Below are positions 8,857 through 16,996 of a stretch of 42,232 bases of DNA, in pieces. The position numbers and the translations under genes are program-made. The stretch lies in NCBI GenBank assembly GCA_945883845.1, contig CAMCYI010000027.1:1-42232 (forward strand), read 5' to 3'. How positions within the stretch are numbered: position 1 is the first letter of the stretch; each line of letters starts with the position of its first letter. The notes below the pieces were generated by a model. That model did not search any database. It had not been told where the DNA came from and saw nothing but the letters and a program-made list of their open reading frames with translations. This stretch comes from Bacteriovorax stolpii (GTDB taxonomy: Bacteria > Bdellovibrionota > Bacteriovoracia > Bacteriovoracales > Bacteriovoracaceae).

Positions 8857-9573
8857 TCAGGGACAACCGGAACCTTTCGGAGGATCTTCCTGCGGGATGC
8901 AGCGTCTGGCATTCAACGGACAAAGCAAACGGACATGAAGATGATCTTTGTGGTTCTCAACGTGGCGAATGCTTCGCAGGACCTCAGTATTCGGGAGAAA
9001 ATCCTTCCGGAGACGGGAATATGAACAAAGCGCATTCTTAAGCTTCTGATCCATGAAAATTCTGTGAACTTTTCCATGTCGATGGAGGGATTTTACAAAC
9101 TCCCAGTTTCTTTCAAGGTCAAAGTTGGGTGAAACTTTGTTTCTGATCACCAGCGGAGTCGCATAGAGGGTCCCTGCCGTTTGTGGATTGTGTTCCACAC
9201 GGTCTAACTTGTAATACTGGATGTCCACATCAAGTCCATTCTCGTGAGATGAATGGCGGTCAAGGTCCCCGCCGTTCGGTCCGCTCATTTCTTCTAACTG
9301 CATCCTGTCACTCTCTGGATATTTCAGATTCATCTCTTTGGCCGTATCTATGATCATCTGGATAATCGAGCGAGTGGCGTAGTAGCGATTGGTGTCGCGA
9401 TAAAGCTGCACGAATCCCTCCCCGCTCTCCGGCATCGCCTCTCCGTTAAGAAGAGTTCCTTGCGAGTACGAACCTAGCGGTTCAGCAACCGGTACCGGCG
9501 TAGGAGGGACATCCACCTGTGCCAGGGCAAGGGTGGAGAGGGCAAAAAGGGTGAATAGAAAATGCTTCTTCAT
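8857..9573 (-). CDS. mepA: Penicillin-insensitive murein endopeptidase (MepA, peptidase M74)
   Basis: The 238-residue secreted zinc peptidase cleaves peptide cross-links in peptidoglycan. A signal peptide ends near residue 19 (LALA-Q). LAS-group metal ligands are visible: His 110 and Asp 117 in HSSHENGLDVDIQYY, and HLH (211-213) in HKDHLHVRLLCP. Several Cys residues could form periplasmic disulfides. The length is somewhat below the E. coli enzyme (about 274). It would act in the periplasm or, if exported, on foreign walls; a predator would have use for either. It lies just upstream of the metal operon on the same strand but seems functionally unrelated. Confidence 0.9.
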   Translation of the reverse strand: MKKHFLFTLFALSTLALAQVDVPPTPVPVAEPLGSYSQGTLLNGEAMPESGEGFVQLYRDTNRYYATRSIIQMIIDTAKEMNLKYPESDRMQLEEMSGPNGGDLDRHSSHENGLDVDIQYYKLDRVEHNPQTAGTLYATPLVIRNKVSPNFDLERNWEFVKSLHRHGKVHRIFMDQKLKNALCSYSRLRKDFLPNTEVLRSIRHVENHKDHLHVRLLCPLNARRCIPQEDPPKGSGCP

Positions 9574-9685
9574 AATGTATCTTTAGCAATCCTCGAGCCA
9601 ATTCGGAGATCTGTCCAAGGCTTTTTGAGGGGAAAAACCATCCAGAACCTGACTATCAAAGCGACAGTGCATATATTTTAGACAA

Positions 9686-10927
9686 TTAGCGGGTACGGGT
9701 ACGCCGGAGATTCTGAATTCCCATGGTGATAAAAGTTGAAAGTATCGACTTAATCTCACCGAGATCCGGGTCCGGTTCCTGACCTTTCCCCATTCTCTGG
9801 AGCTGATGAGTGTACCAGGTGACTTCGAGAGGGACGAGTTTATCGAGAGCGCGGATACCGGTTGAGAGAGGTTTTACGGGACTCGTGATATTTTCCCCTC
9901 TCAGAAGAGCTTTTGAAAAATCCGGGTTGATCGCAAGCGGGCGCGCGAGCCCAATCACGTCACAGGCGCCACTTTGAAGGGCCTCTTCCATTCCCTCTCG
10001 TGAGCGAAATCCACCGGTGAGCATGAGAGGAGTCTTCACCCTCTTTCTCACTTCTTCGCAGTAACCGAGAAAATACGCTTCTCTTTCCTGCGTGCTTTTT
10101 TTCTGTTTTCCTGGTGCTGCACCTGTCATCGCTGGTGCCTCATAAGTTCCACCGGAAATTTCAATCAGGTCCATTCCTCTTTCAGAAAGGGCCTGAACAA
10201 CATCCATCGATTCTTCCTGAGTGAAGCCTCCGCGCTGAAAATCTGCGGAATTCAGTTTAATGCCTACGGGAAATGCAGGACCAACGCTCTGGCGGATTGC
10301 TTGATAGAGATTCATCACAAACCGCATGCGATTGGCGAGAGATCCGCCCCACTGATCCTGTCTTTGATTGTGTAGTGGCGAAAGAAACTGACTGACAAGA
10401 TACCCATGGGCACCGTGAATCTGGACACCAGTGAATCCTGCATCCTTGACGGACTTCGAAGCGAAAGCAAAGGCCTCGATGATGTCAAAAATTTCTTTTT
10501 CCGTGAGGGCCCGCGGAGGATAAAACATATTTCCAAGAGGAGGTCCGAACGCAATGGCCGAAGGAGACACTGGTTCTTTACTCAGGAACTTCGGCGATTG
10601 TTTCCCCGGATGATTCAGCTGGACCCAGACATGAGTGTTTTCTATGACTGAAGCTTCGGCCCATTTTTTAAGATCTTCGATGCCGCGATTTTTTGTGAAG
10701 GCGACATTTCCCGGTTCACCAAGGGCAGTGGCATCGACCATCACGTTACCTGTGATGAGAAGTCCTGTTCCACCCAAGGCCCAGCGGTGATAGAGTTTCT
10801 GCAGGTTTTCGTCGGCTTCGTGGCGGGAATTACCAAGGGCCTCGCTCATCGCAGATTTTGCGATGCGGTTTTTTAAGACCGCACCACAGGGAAGAATGAG
10901 TTGGTGATTCAGTTTATTTTGTGACAT
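9686..10927 (-). CDS. NADH:flavin oxidoreductase, Old Yellow Enzyme family
   Basis: The 413-residue cytosolic FMN enzyme is a TIM barrel reducing activated C=C bonds with NAD(P)H. Family blocks are present in order: an N-terminal barrel start (LNHQLILPCGAVLKNRIAKS), VQLNHPGKQ, GVQIHGAHGYLVSQFLSP, NQRQDQWGGSLANRMRF, and a C-terminal phosphate-binding block around LTGGFRSREG and DVIGLARPL. It lacks the extra FAD/Fe-S domains of the long dienoyl-CoA reductases. Its ATG overlaps the stop of the upstream secreted protein by one base (TGATG), so it is the last gene of that operon. The link between this enzyme and two secreted proteins is unexplained. Confidence 0.9.
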   Translation of the reverse strand: MSQNKLNHQLILPCGAVLKNRIAKSAMSEALGNSRHEADENLQKLYHRWALGGTGLLITGNVMVDATALGEPGNVAFTKNRGIEDLKKWAEASVIENTHVWVQLNHPGKQSPKFLSKEPVSPSAIAFGPPLGNMFYPPRALTEKEIFDIIEAFAFASKSVKDAGFTGVQIHGAHGYLVSQFLSPLHNQRQDQWGGSLANRMRFVMNLYQAIRQSVGPAFPVGIKLNSADFQRGGFTQEESMDVVQALSERGMDLIEISGGTYEAPAMTGAAPGKQKKSTQEREAYFLGYCEEVRKRVKTPLMLTGGFRSREGMEEALQSGACDVIGLARPLAINPDFSKALLRGENITSPVKPLSTGIRALDKLVPLEVTWYTHQLQRMGKGQEPDPDLGEIKSILSTFITMGIQNLRRTRTR

Positions 10928-12321
10928 CAGTTATTGTAGCCGCATGCGGGAGAAGGAGCATAAGTAGGATCGTAATCATGCCATTCCAGAAAGTCCATAC
11001 AACGTGGATTCATCTGATAGAGATAAGTTTCCATTATACTTTGCAGGACCTTCAGGTTCGCAAACTTCCGTGCCACGCCAGGAACACTCATGGCAGCATG
11101 TTTTGAAATGCCGTCGAGCTGCATGATCATCTGTCTGATCTGCATTCTGCTTTTACCTTGAAGAGTCGCTGCATCCGGCCTGAAAATCTTGCTTCCTCCG
11201 GCATTCATATAGGCCTTGAGGTTGCTCATCACAGGAAGGTTCCAGAGATTGACCAAGCTTGGAGAATTCATCTCGTCTATGATCTTTCTATACTCATCAG
11301 CGGCACTAACAACTTCAGGTGCAAAAGTTTTAGCAAAATTCTTTTTCACGTTATCAAAGAAGGTCATCATAAGAAGTCTGTCTCCATTCATCTCCCACAT
11401 GCTATCGGTACATTGAGATGTATTACGTGCAAATGAGTACAACTGCCTCAGGGGACCATTGGCCGTATCAGCAGGAACCGGTATCTGACCGAGATAATAC
11501 TGCATGAAGAGCTCTTTGTTCGCACGGATCTGGGGAGCGAGTTCGGTGCAGGAAAAATTCTGATCGTAATTGAGAAAATGCGTGCCACCACTATAAGGCG
11601 AGCTCGGGTTCAAAGAGTCATCTCTGTAATTATTTTTAATGTAGTACATGAGGTTCTCATTACAAGATTCGATGTACACTGAGGCATAAGTCTGATTGAT
11701 GTTTTCAATCAGGGAGAGACTCCGTCTGAGAGAATTTCTATTGCTTTCGGCGAGCAGGCTACTTTCTCTTTCAAGTAACCCACCAAGGATGGTATGGCTT
11801 GCCTCGGCCGTGTTGATGGGGGCCATGTCAATAAAACCAGAAATCATTTTTAAAGATGGAAGCTGGCTTCTCCAGACAGCAACTTCACCGGGACCATTGG
11901 TCCAGCATCCCCATAAGTAAACTGACTGAAACTGATTGAGGAGCGCAGGTTTATTTCTGTAGGCACTTTTAAACGACTGGATAGCTTCGAACTTATCGAT
12001 CCCATGTCCCGCATCACCGTGGATCGCTCCTCCCCCGTTATGTCCAGAGATCACCATACTCGTCACGGCCTTATTTTGACCTGCCAGGGCAGAAAGTTCT
12101 CGGGTGAGAGAAGCCTGGTTGATCGTCTGCCCCGGTGATGGCATACGTTTGAATGTCTCTCCACGCGAACAGGCCGCCCGAGCAGCGGATTCAATTTCGG
12201 CGGTGGAATTTCTGGTGTCCAGGAAAAGAACGATTGATGATGGATTTACGGCCCTCGTACAGTTGAATGCATGCGCGGAAAAAGCCGGGAGCAATGAAAC
12301 AGTCAGGATGAAATATTTCAT
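10927..12321 (-). CDS. Secreted protein with a clan CD-like His/Cys dyad (putative cysteine peptidase)
   Basis: This is a 464-residue protein of unknown function with a signal peptide (cleaved near AHA-F). Two sites stand out: a hydrophobic strand followed by His-Asn-Gly-Gly-Gly (VISGHNGGG, His 94) and, 45 residues later, a second hydrophobic strand ending in Gly-Cys (VYLWGCWT, Cys 139). Clan CD peptidases (caspases, gingipain, legumain) show the same arrangement: strand then His-Gly, strand then Ala/Gly-Cys, at about this spacing. SGFIDMAPIN soon after also looks conserved in style. The helical C-terminal half is unassigned. The gene overlaps both neighbours (ATGA with the 129-residue gene, TGATG with the OYE gene). 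Peptidase function is inference. Confidence 0.6.
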   Translation of the reverse strand: MKYFILTVSLLPAFSAHAFNCTRAVNPSSIVLFLDTRNSTAEIESAARAACSRGETFKRMPSPGQTINQASLTRELSALAGQNKAVTSMVISGHNGGGAIHGDAGHGIDKFEAIQSFKSAYRNKPALLNQFQSVYLWGCWTNGPGEVAVWRSQLPSLKMISGFIDMAPINTAEASHTILGGLLERESSLLAESNRNSLRRSLSLIENINQTYASVYIESCNENLMYYIKNNYRDDSLNPSSPYSGGTHFLNYDQNFSCTELAPQIRANKELFMQYYLGQIPVPADTANGPLRQLYSFARNTSQCTDSMWEMNGDRLLMMTFFDNVKKNFAKTFAPEVVSAADEYRKIIDEMNSPSLVNLWNLPVMSNLKAYMNAGGSKIFRPDAATLQGKSRMQIRQMIMQLDGISKHAAMSVPGVARKFANLKVLQSIMETYLYQMNPRCMDFLEWHDYDPTYAPSPACGYNN

Positions 12322-12707
12322 GGCATCTTCTCAAGGAGTAAGTTTTTGAGCACCAACAGTTTATTTTTATCTAGATGAGGATATTGTTTTATGACGATTT
12401 CAAAGGGTCTTCTCATGAGCTTTGAGCAAAGAATATCAAGGTCCATCTGATCCATATTCATCAGGTCTTTCTCAAACCCGGCCTTGGCAAGCATCCCTTT
12501 CTGTATTGTTGGTGAGGGAAGCTCACCCGTAAAACTTTTATCCGGCTTGTTCTGATTGACGATATAACGCTTGTCCTCTTTCAGCTCTGATGGATCAATA
12601 TCATCCCCAAAGGTCTCAACATAAATTTTGTCCTTCTCATCTTCACCAGCAAATGAAGAAAAAGCGAAAAGATAACTTATGCACAGAAGTAGTATTGAGA
12701 ATTTCAT
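12318..12707 (-). CDS. Small secreted hypothetical protein
   Basis: The 129-residue protein has a signal peptide (cleavage near SFA-GED) and then a charged, Asp/Lys-rich linker and a helical C-terminal half ending NKLLVLKNLLLEKMP. There is one Cys in the mature part. I do not recognise the family. Its stop overlaps the start of the putative cysteine peptidase by four bases, so the two are probably made together, and a pro-protein, inhibitor or chaperone role is conceivable. It heads a three-gene operon whose promoter should lie in the spacer from 12708 to 12965. Confidence 0.65.
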   Translation of the reverse strand: MKFSILLLCISYLFAFSSFAGEDEKDKIYVETFGDDIDPSELKEDKRYIVNQNKPDKSFTGELPSPTIQKGMLAKAGFEKDLMNMDQMDLDILCSKLMRRPFEIVIKQYPHLDKNKLLVLKNLLLEKMP

Positions 12708-12965
12708 AGAAAGCTGATCGGTATACTCACGATAAAAACAAAACTCATTTTAATGTCTAAACTTTCTACAATTCCCTGTTTATTTGAACGACACTTTTAA
12801 GTTTATTCTGATCAGTTTGTTTCACTCAGTTTTATAAGCGACTGAAAATTCTCCGAAATTAAACTTTCTTACACATCAAGGGTTGCATCAAAAATACCTG
12901 CAAGGCAGGCTTAAGGAAATCATAAGACAACACACCTAACCATACACACCAAGGAAGGTATTTGC
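12708..12965. other. Divergent intergenic region, 258 nt
   Basis: This AT-rich spacer separates the minus-strand 129-residue gene from the plus-strand metalloprotease gene and must hold promoters for both. AAGGAAGG about 7 nt before the ATG at 12966 is a strong ribosome-binding site. A short hairpin (CCTGC-aag-GCAGG, 12897-12909) lies in the protease leader. I could not identify convincing -35/-10 pairs or an RNA gene. Confidence 0.5.
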
Positions 12966-13544
12966 ATGAAGATGACGAAAAGAATTTTAACGACTGCGAT
13001 CTTATCGGTGACTTTTGCTTTTAACTCGCAGGCCTCAGTTCCAACTGCCGCTTACACTTTTGATACCAATGTTAAGACCTACAATATGACTAGTGCTCAG
13101 GAAAAAAAGATCAGTGATGCCGAAAGAAAAATCAAGAACATCGTTGCTACGGATGCTTTCCGGAATGCGATCCTGAATCACACTTACAATGGTAAAAAAA
13201 CTTTTGTGGATAACAAAGGTCTGACGAACGCTCAGATCTACGCAAAGATCCTGGCGGCCGCTGAGATCAAGTACCCGTCGAAAAACAATCGAATGGACCT
13301 TGGCGTGAAGCTCTACTTTGACAACAGCACTACGATCGGCTGGACGAACCCAAGCATCACGTACATCAATATGAATAAGAAGTACTTCAACAAGTACAAC
13401 GCAAGTCAGGTTTCTAGCAATATGATGCACGAATGGATGCACAAGCTCGGTTTCGGCCACGCTGTGAACTACTCCACGAAACGTAACTATTCTGTTCCCT
13501 ACGCTATTGGTTCAATTATCATGAGACTAGCGTCTAAGTTCTAA
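12966..13544 (+). CDS. Secreted metzincin-like zinc metalloprotease, minimal
   Basis: The 192-residue protein has a signal peptide of about 23 residues and a small catalytic domain. HEWMHKLGFGH (155-165) fits HExxHxxGxxH exactly, giving three His zinc ligands (155, 159, 165) and the general base Glu 156. Met 186 in SIIM could be the Met-turn of metzincins, 21 residues after the third His. The domain ends there, so this is among the shortest metzincin-like proteins I would expect. It should be periplasmic or extracellular. A strong ribosome-binding site precedes the ATG. A small Cys-repeat protein follows 11 nt downstream in the same transcript. Confidence 0.8.
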   Translation: MKMTKRILTTAILSVTFAFNSQASVPTAAYTFDTNVKTYNMTSAQEKKISDAERKIKNIVATDAFRNAILNHTYNGKKTFVDNKGLTNAQIYAKILAAAEIKYPSKNNRMDLGVKLYFDNSTTIGWTNPSITYINMNKKYFNKYNASQVSSNMMHEWMHKLGFGHAVNYSTKRNYSVPYAIGSIIMRLASKF

Positions 13545-13555
13545 AAGGAGATTTT

Positions 13556-13783
13556 ATGAAAAAGTTTATCTATTTAAGTCTGCTGCTGATTTCGACACAG
13601 ACTTTTGCAGGAAATACAGTTGAATTTGATGAGGCCACTGAAATCAAGTGTGCTCAGGAAGCTGAGAGACTCGGATGCCAGAGCGACGATGATGACCACA
13701 TGATGAGTTGCCTGCGGAAAAAACAAAATGCCCTGACTCAGGATTGCCGGGAAATGTTTACGATCAGATCAAATAACCAGTAA
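13556..13783 (+). CDS. Small secreted four-Cys protein, Cys-rich-repeat (GLG1-like) unit
   Basis: The 75-residue protein has a signal peptide (cleavage near TFA-GNT) and four Cys in the mature part, spaced as in one Cys-rich repeat: C-x8-C, then SCLRKKQNALTQDC. The pattern 'C...L.C...CL..k...L...C' is that of the eukaryotic and bacterial Cys_rich_FGFR (GLG1) repeat. An AAAAGGAG site lies upstream. It follows the metzincin-like gene by 11 nt and precedes a strong terminator, so the two form a dedicated pair. An inhibitor, folding partner or co-effector role is speculation. Confidence 0.7.
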   Translation: MKKFIYLSLLLISTQTFAGNTVEFDEATEIKCAQEAERLGCQSDDDDHMMSCLRKKQNALTQDCREMFTIRSNNQ

Positions 13784-13817
13784 AAAAAGGCCCCACTCAA
13801 AAGTGGGGCCTTTTTTT
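13782..13817. terminator. Strong bidirectional terminator
   Basis: A perfect 16-bp palindrome (seven A, GGCCCCACT, loop CAAA, AGTGGGGCC, seven T) lies between the Cys-repeat gene and the convergent 306-residue gene. It serves both strands. Confidence 0.95.
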
Positions 13818-13851
13818 ATCTGCGTGTACATTTAAGTTTGTCAGGAATCAT

Positions 13852-14772
13852 TTACAAATGAGATCGAAGCATGGCCTTCTTCATCTTGCGGATGAGCTGC
13901 CAATCCTTGTAATCCCGATAAGGAGTGAGATCCAGGTTCGCTGGCACCCGGTTTAAGACTCTCTTTTCGTCATCAGCACGTGCTATCTCAGCTGCCATGA
14001 TCTTCCCCTGATAATCATTCCAGGCAAAACCAGTGACCTCAACAGCTTCTTTCTCGAGACGTTGGGCCAGCTGATGAGTCCGCAGATAACTCTTCTCAGT
14101 CAGCTTTAATTCATCAATCAAGGCCTTCTCGAACGCTTCGTGAAGAAGGAGAAAAGGAATTGTATGGAGCTTTCTTCCGTCAGGCATGGAGACTGGATCT
14201 TTAATCCCGCTATCAATGTAAAGCATCCAGGGTTTTTCTGTGGAATACCCTGCGAGATAAGGAATGTCATATGACTGAGTGAATTTCACTTTAAGTGTGA
14301 GCTCATCTCTTGCTTCGAGAAGATCGCTGTCTTTAAGAGTGACGTTCATCGACAAAAGATAAGCATCCCAGTTTCCACCAAGATCATTCACAATATTTTT
14401 TTGAATTCGCCAGCCAAGAGTATCTGCATTTTTATCCGAGAGACCAATTTCTTTAGCTGTGCGGACAATGGCACCATGGGCAATCCACAGTCCATCCACT
14501 GGTGCAGGGCCGAAAGTTGTCTCGAGGACTAAAGGAAGCTTATGAGAAAGAGTAAATTCATTTCCTACGTACGTGACGAACGAAGCTTGTTCTGCCCTCT
14601 TCACTTTGTAATGAGAAATCAGAGCTTGAACTGAATCCATCAACTGAGCTGAAGAATTTTCAGTCAGCACAGTTGGATAAGGAAGAATTTTTGAAAGACG
14701 CAGGTAGAATTCTCTTGATGCGGGAGCAGCGGATGACAAACAGAGAATAAAAATTAGAAACAAAACTTTCAT
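13852..14772 (-). CDS. Secreted protein with an HExxE motif, putative metallopeptidase-like
   Basis: The 306-residue protein has a signal peptide (cleavage near APA-SRE). Its C-terminal half has a hydrophobic helix with HEAFE (in FLLLHEAFEKALIDELK) followed by a helix of the type YLRTHQLAQRLEKEAVE and then WNDYQ. I associate this 'LHE..E.ALM...Y..AH..A...E..AVE..G..W..Y' arrangement with uncharacterised bacterial and phage proteins; the HExxE plus later Glu/His residues suggest a gluzincin-like metal site, but no activity is known to me. The N-terminal half is unassigned. It converges on the metzincin pair and is preceded by the ALDH gene with a 49-nt gap. Confidence 0.6.
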   Translation of the reverse strand: MKVLFLIFILCLSSAAPASREFYLRLSKILPYPTVLTENSSAQLMDSVQALISHYKVKRAEQASFVTYVGNEFTLSHKLPLVLETTFGPAPVDGLWIAHGAIVRTAKEIGLSDKNADTLGWRIQKNIVNDLGGNWDAYLLSMNVTLKDSDLLEARDELTLKVKFTQSYDIPYLAGYSTEKPWMLYIDSGIKDPVSMPDGRKLHTIPFLLLHEAFEKALIDELKLTEKSYLRTHQLAQRLEKEAVEVTGFAWNDYQGKIMAAEIARADDEKRVLNRVPANLDLTPYRDYKDWQLIRKMKKAMLRSHL

Positions 14773-14821
14773 AGAAAAAGACTAACAGAATTCATGATGA
14801 AAGATCCTGACAAATCCTTGC

Positions 14822-16144
14822 TTACCTAATGAATATAGTCTTCGCGTTAACAAACTCGCGGATCCCAAGTGCTGAGAGTTCTCTACCGTAACCACTATCC
14901 TTTATCCCTCCAAACGGCAGGCGAGGATCAGACTTCAGGAAGTCATTGATGAACACCCCTCCCGATTCAAAATGCTCCTCAGCGATTCTGCGGGCATTCT
15001 GAATGTCCCGGGAGAAGATACCTCCACCCAGACCAAATTCAGATTTGTTGGCGAGCTCGATAGCGTGTTTTTCATTCTCAGCTTCAATAAGACAAACAAC
15101 GGGACCAAAAAGTTCCTCGTCAAAAGCTGCCATACCCGGTTTTACGTTCGTGAGCAAAGTCGGTGGATAGAATGCGCCCTTCTCAGAAGGAATTTCCCCC
15201 CCGTACATGAGCTCGGCACCTGAATGGATCGTTCTTAAAACCTGTTGATGAAGTTCATCCCGAAGCTCTATCCGGGACATGGGACCGATGTGACTGCCTT
15301 CATTCATCGGATCGCCGTAAGAATAGTTTTTTATCTCTGCGTAAACTTTTTGTTTAAATGATTGATAAACTTCTTTGACTGCGATCAGCCTCTTAGGAGA
15401 AATACAGCTCTGACCAGCGTTTAACATACGCCCCTGCACGAGTGTTTTAGCTGCGTGATCGAGATCGGCGTCCGCAAGGATAAGGTAAGCGTCAGAGCCG
15501 CCGAGTTCAAGAACAGTTTTCTTCAGACACTCACCTGCTTTCATCGCGACTTTTCTTCCGGCAGCTGTGCTTCCTGTAAGAGTCACCGCTCGGATCAGCG
15601 GATTTTCAATCACAAAAGAGACTTCATCAGAGCTGATAAGAAGGGCCCTGAATATATTTTTAGGAAGTCCTGCATCCTGAAAAATTTTCTCAAGCGCTAA
15701 AGCACATTTTGGAACCTGAGAAGCATGCTTCAGGATAGCACCATTTCCGGCGCATAAGGCCGGGGCTGCAAACCGTATCACCTGCCAGAAGGGAAAATTC
15801 CACGGCATAACCGCAAGAACTACTCCCAATGGCCTGTAGGACAGGAAACTCTCCTGCCCTTCTGTCTTGATGATTTCATTTTTAAGAAAGCTTTCGCCGT
15901 TTTCAGAATAGTACTTACATCCAAGTGCACACTTTTCTACTTCCGCGATGGATTCACGAAGTGGCTTACCCATTTCTTCAGTGCAGATTCTGGCCAGTTC
16001 TAATTTTTGAGCGAGCAATTGCTCACCGACTTTACCGATGAAGCGGCATCTGTCAGGGACTGGAGTTTCGCGCCAGCTTTCAAAGCTCTTGTGAACGGAA
16101 TCTATGATCGAGGAAATTTCTGACAATGGCATTTTGGATTTCAA
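14822..16144 (-). CDS. NAD(P)-dependent aldehyde dehydrogenase, succinate-semialdehyde type
   Basis: The 440-residue cytosolic enzyme oxidises an aldehyde to its acid. The ALDH signature is complete: PWNFP (114-118), GSTAAG (191-196), general base Glu 213 in LELGGSD, nucleophile Cys 247 in GQSCISPKR, EELFGPV and a final INDF. The closest relatives I recognise are Sad/GabD-like semialdehyde dehydrogenases; it is about 15-20 residues shorter at the N terminus. The start is a TTG at 16144 with GAGGAG 8 nt upstream; the in-frame ATG at 16132 is 20 nt from that site and less likely. No partner aminotransferase is nearby, so the substrate is open. Confidence 0.9.
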   Translation of the reverse strand: MKSKMPLSEISSIIDSVHKSFESWRETPVPDRCRFIGKVGEQLLAQKLELARICTEEMGKPLRESIAEVEKCALGCKYYSENGESFLKNEIIKTEGQESFLSYRPLGVVLAVMPWNFPFWQVIRFAAPALCAGNGAILKHASQVPKCALALEKIFQDAGLPKNIFRALLISSDEVSFVIENPLIRAVTLTGSTAAGRKVAMKAGECLKKTVLELGGSDAYLILADADLDHAAKTLVQGRMLNAGQSCISPKRLIAVKEVYQSFKQKVYAEIKNYSYGDPMNEGSHIGPMSRIELRDELHQQVLRTIHSGAELMYGGEIPSEKGAFYPPTLLTNVKPGMAAFDEELFGPVVCLIEAENEKHAIELANKSEFGLGGGIFSRDIQNARRIAEEHFESGGVFINDFLKSDPRLPFGGIKDSGYGRELSALGIREFVNAKTIFIR

Positions 16145-16204
16145 AAATCATCTCCTCAGGGAGTAACAAGTTTAGTATTCGATAAGTTCAAAACCACTTT
16201 TAAC

Positions 16205-16231
16205 CTGAAGACATCATATTTTCATCTTCAG
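16205..16231. promoter_or_regulatory. Inverted repeat upstream of the aldehyde dehydrogenase gene
   Basis: CTGAAGA (16205-16211) and TCTTCAG (16225-16231) form perfect 7-bp arms with a 13-nt AT-rich centre. They lie about 60-87 nt before the ALDH start and just after the end of bufC. An operator for the ALDH gene is plausible; a weak terminator for the buf operon is an alternative, although no strong T tract follows. Confidence 0.35.
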
Positions 16232-16273
16232 AATCAGATTAATAAGTTTTTCGGATGTTCTCAAGCGACTAAT

Positions 16274-16996
16274 TTAAAAAGCTGTCAAAATTTCCAGAAC
16301 CAGTTGCCACTGATCTTGAGGAATGAGAATGTTCATGGCATCAAGTTCAGTAAAGACTTTATTAAGATTGACTTGTTCGCGGATTAATTTCAAAAGATTG
16401 AATTGCTCCTGAGACAAAAACTTAACTTCCACACGATCTTCCAGCCTGTAACAGGCAATTCTCTCTTCACTATCATAATCATCCAGAGATAGCTCACTGT
16501 CAGAACCTTCTCTTTTAAGCCAGAGCCGGTAAATTTGAATCGGCGATTCAATCAGAACAAGATCTGAGAGATCAAACTCTCTGTCCATCATCTGTTCAGG
16601 AAGAATGGGATTGAGCTTTCGTGAGGCCTGATGAAAAAGTTTCCAGTACGTATTTTCAAATGAGGCCATGGCACAGGTAAGCTCATCGACATTTTTGATC
16701 TTTAAGAATTCCGGAAACTCATCTCCATATCCTGTGAGGTTTCTTAAAGCCGACGGGTGTGACTGAACATATTCATCACTGAGTGCCGTAAATTCATCGT
16801 CACCAAGGAGAAGCCATGCACCCTCGAAGTTTTTTCCCAGAGCTTCTCTAAGACGTAATTTATAATCAACTCGGTAAACATCCATCACCTGTCCTGGAGT
16901 CAGCGATCCTGCCGGCTTCATTTGCCTCAGGAATTCAGGACTCACTTCTAGTGTGCCAAGAACACCATCAAGAAATTTTCTCTGAAAATTATCCAC
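16274..16996 (-). CDS. bufC: BufC/HvfC-type RiPP maturation partner (DUF2063)
   Basis: The 240-residue cytosolic protein starts with the helical DUF2063 'putative DNA-binding' domain (FQRKFLDGVL..., then VYRVDYKLRLREALGKNFEGAWLLLGDDEF and HPSALRNLTGYGDEFPEFL). The C-terminal part is less conserved. In MNIO-type RiPP clusters this family partners the DUF692 oxidase, presenting the precursor peptide; the DNA-binding label is historical. It overlaps bufB by 8 bases and is the last gene of a three-gene operon. Family assignment rests on these motifs and on the perfect context. Confidence 0.87.
   Translation of the reverse strand: MDNFQRKFLDGVLGTLEVSPEFLRQMKPAGSLTPGQVMDVYRVDYKLRLREALGKNFEGAWLLLGDDEFTALSDEYVQSHPSALRNLTGYGDEFPEFLKIKNVDELTCAMASFENTYWKLFHQASRKLNPILPEQMMDREFDLSDLVLIESPIQIYRLWLKREGSDSELSLDDYDSEERIACYRLEDRVEVKFLSQEQFNLLKLIREQVNLNKVFTELDAMNILIPQDQWQLVLEILTAF

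Noticed and set aside
8565..9041. Plus-strand frame of 158 codons across the CzcI-like and M74 genes
   Set aside because: It runs antisense to two well-supported genes, spans their spacer, and its product matches nothing I know.
12708..12965. Small RNA or riboswitch in the largest gene-free spacer
   Set aside because: Only a 5-bp hairpin was found; no terminator, no recognisable aptamer fold.
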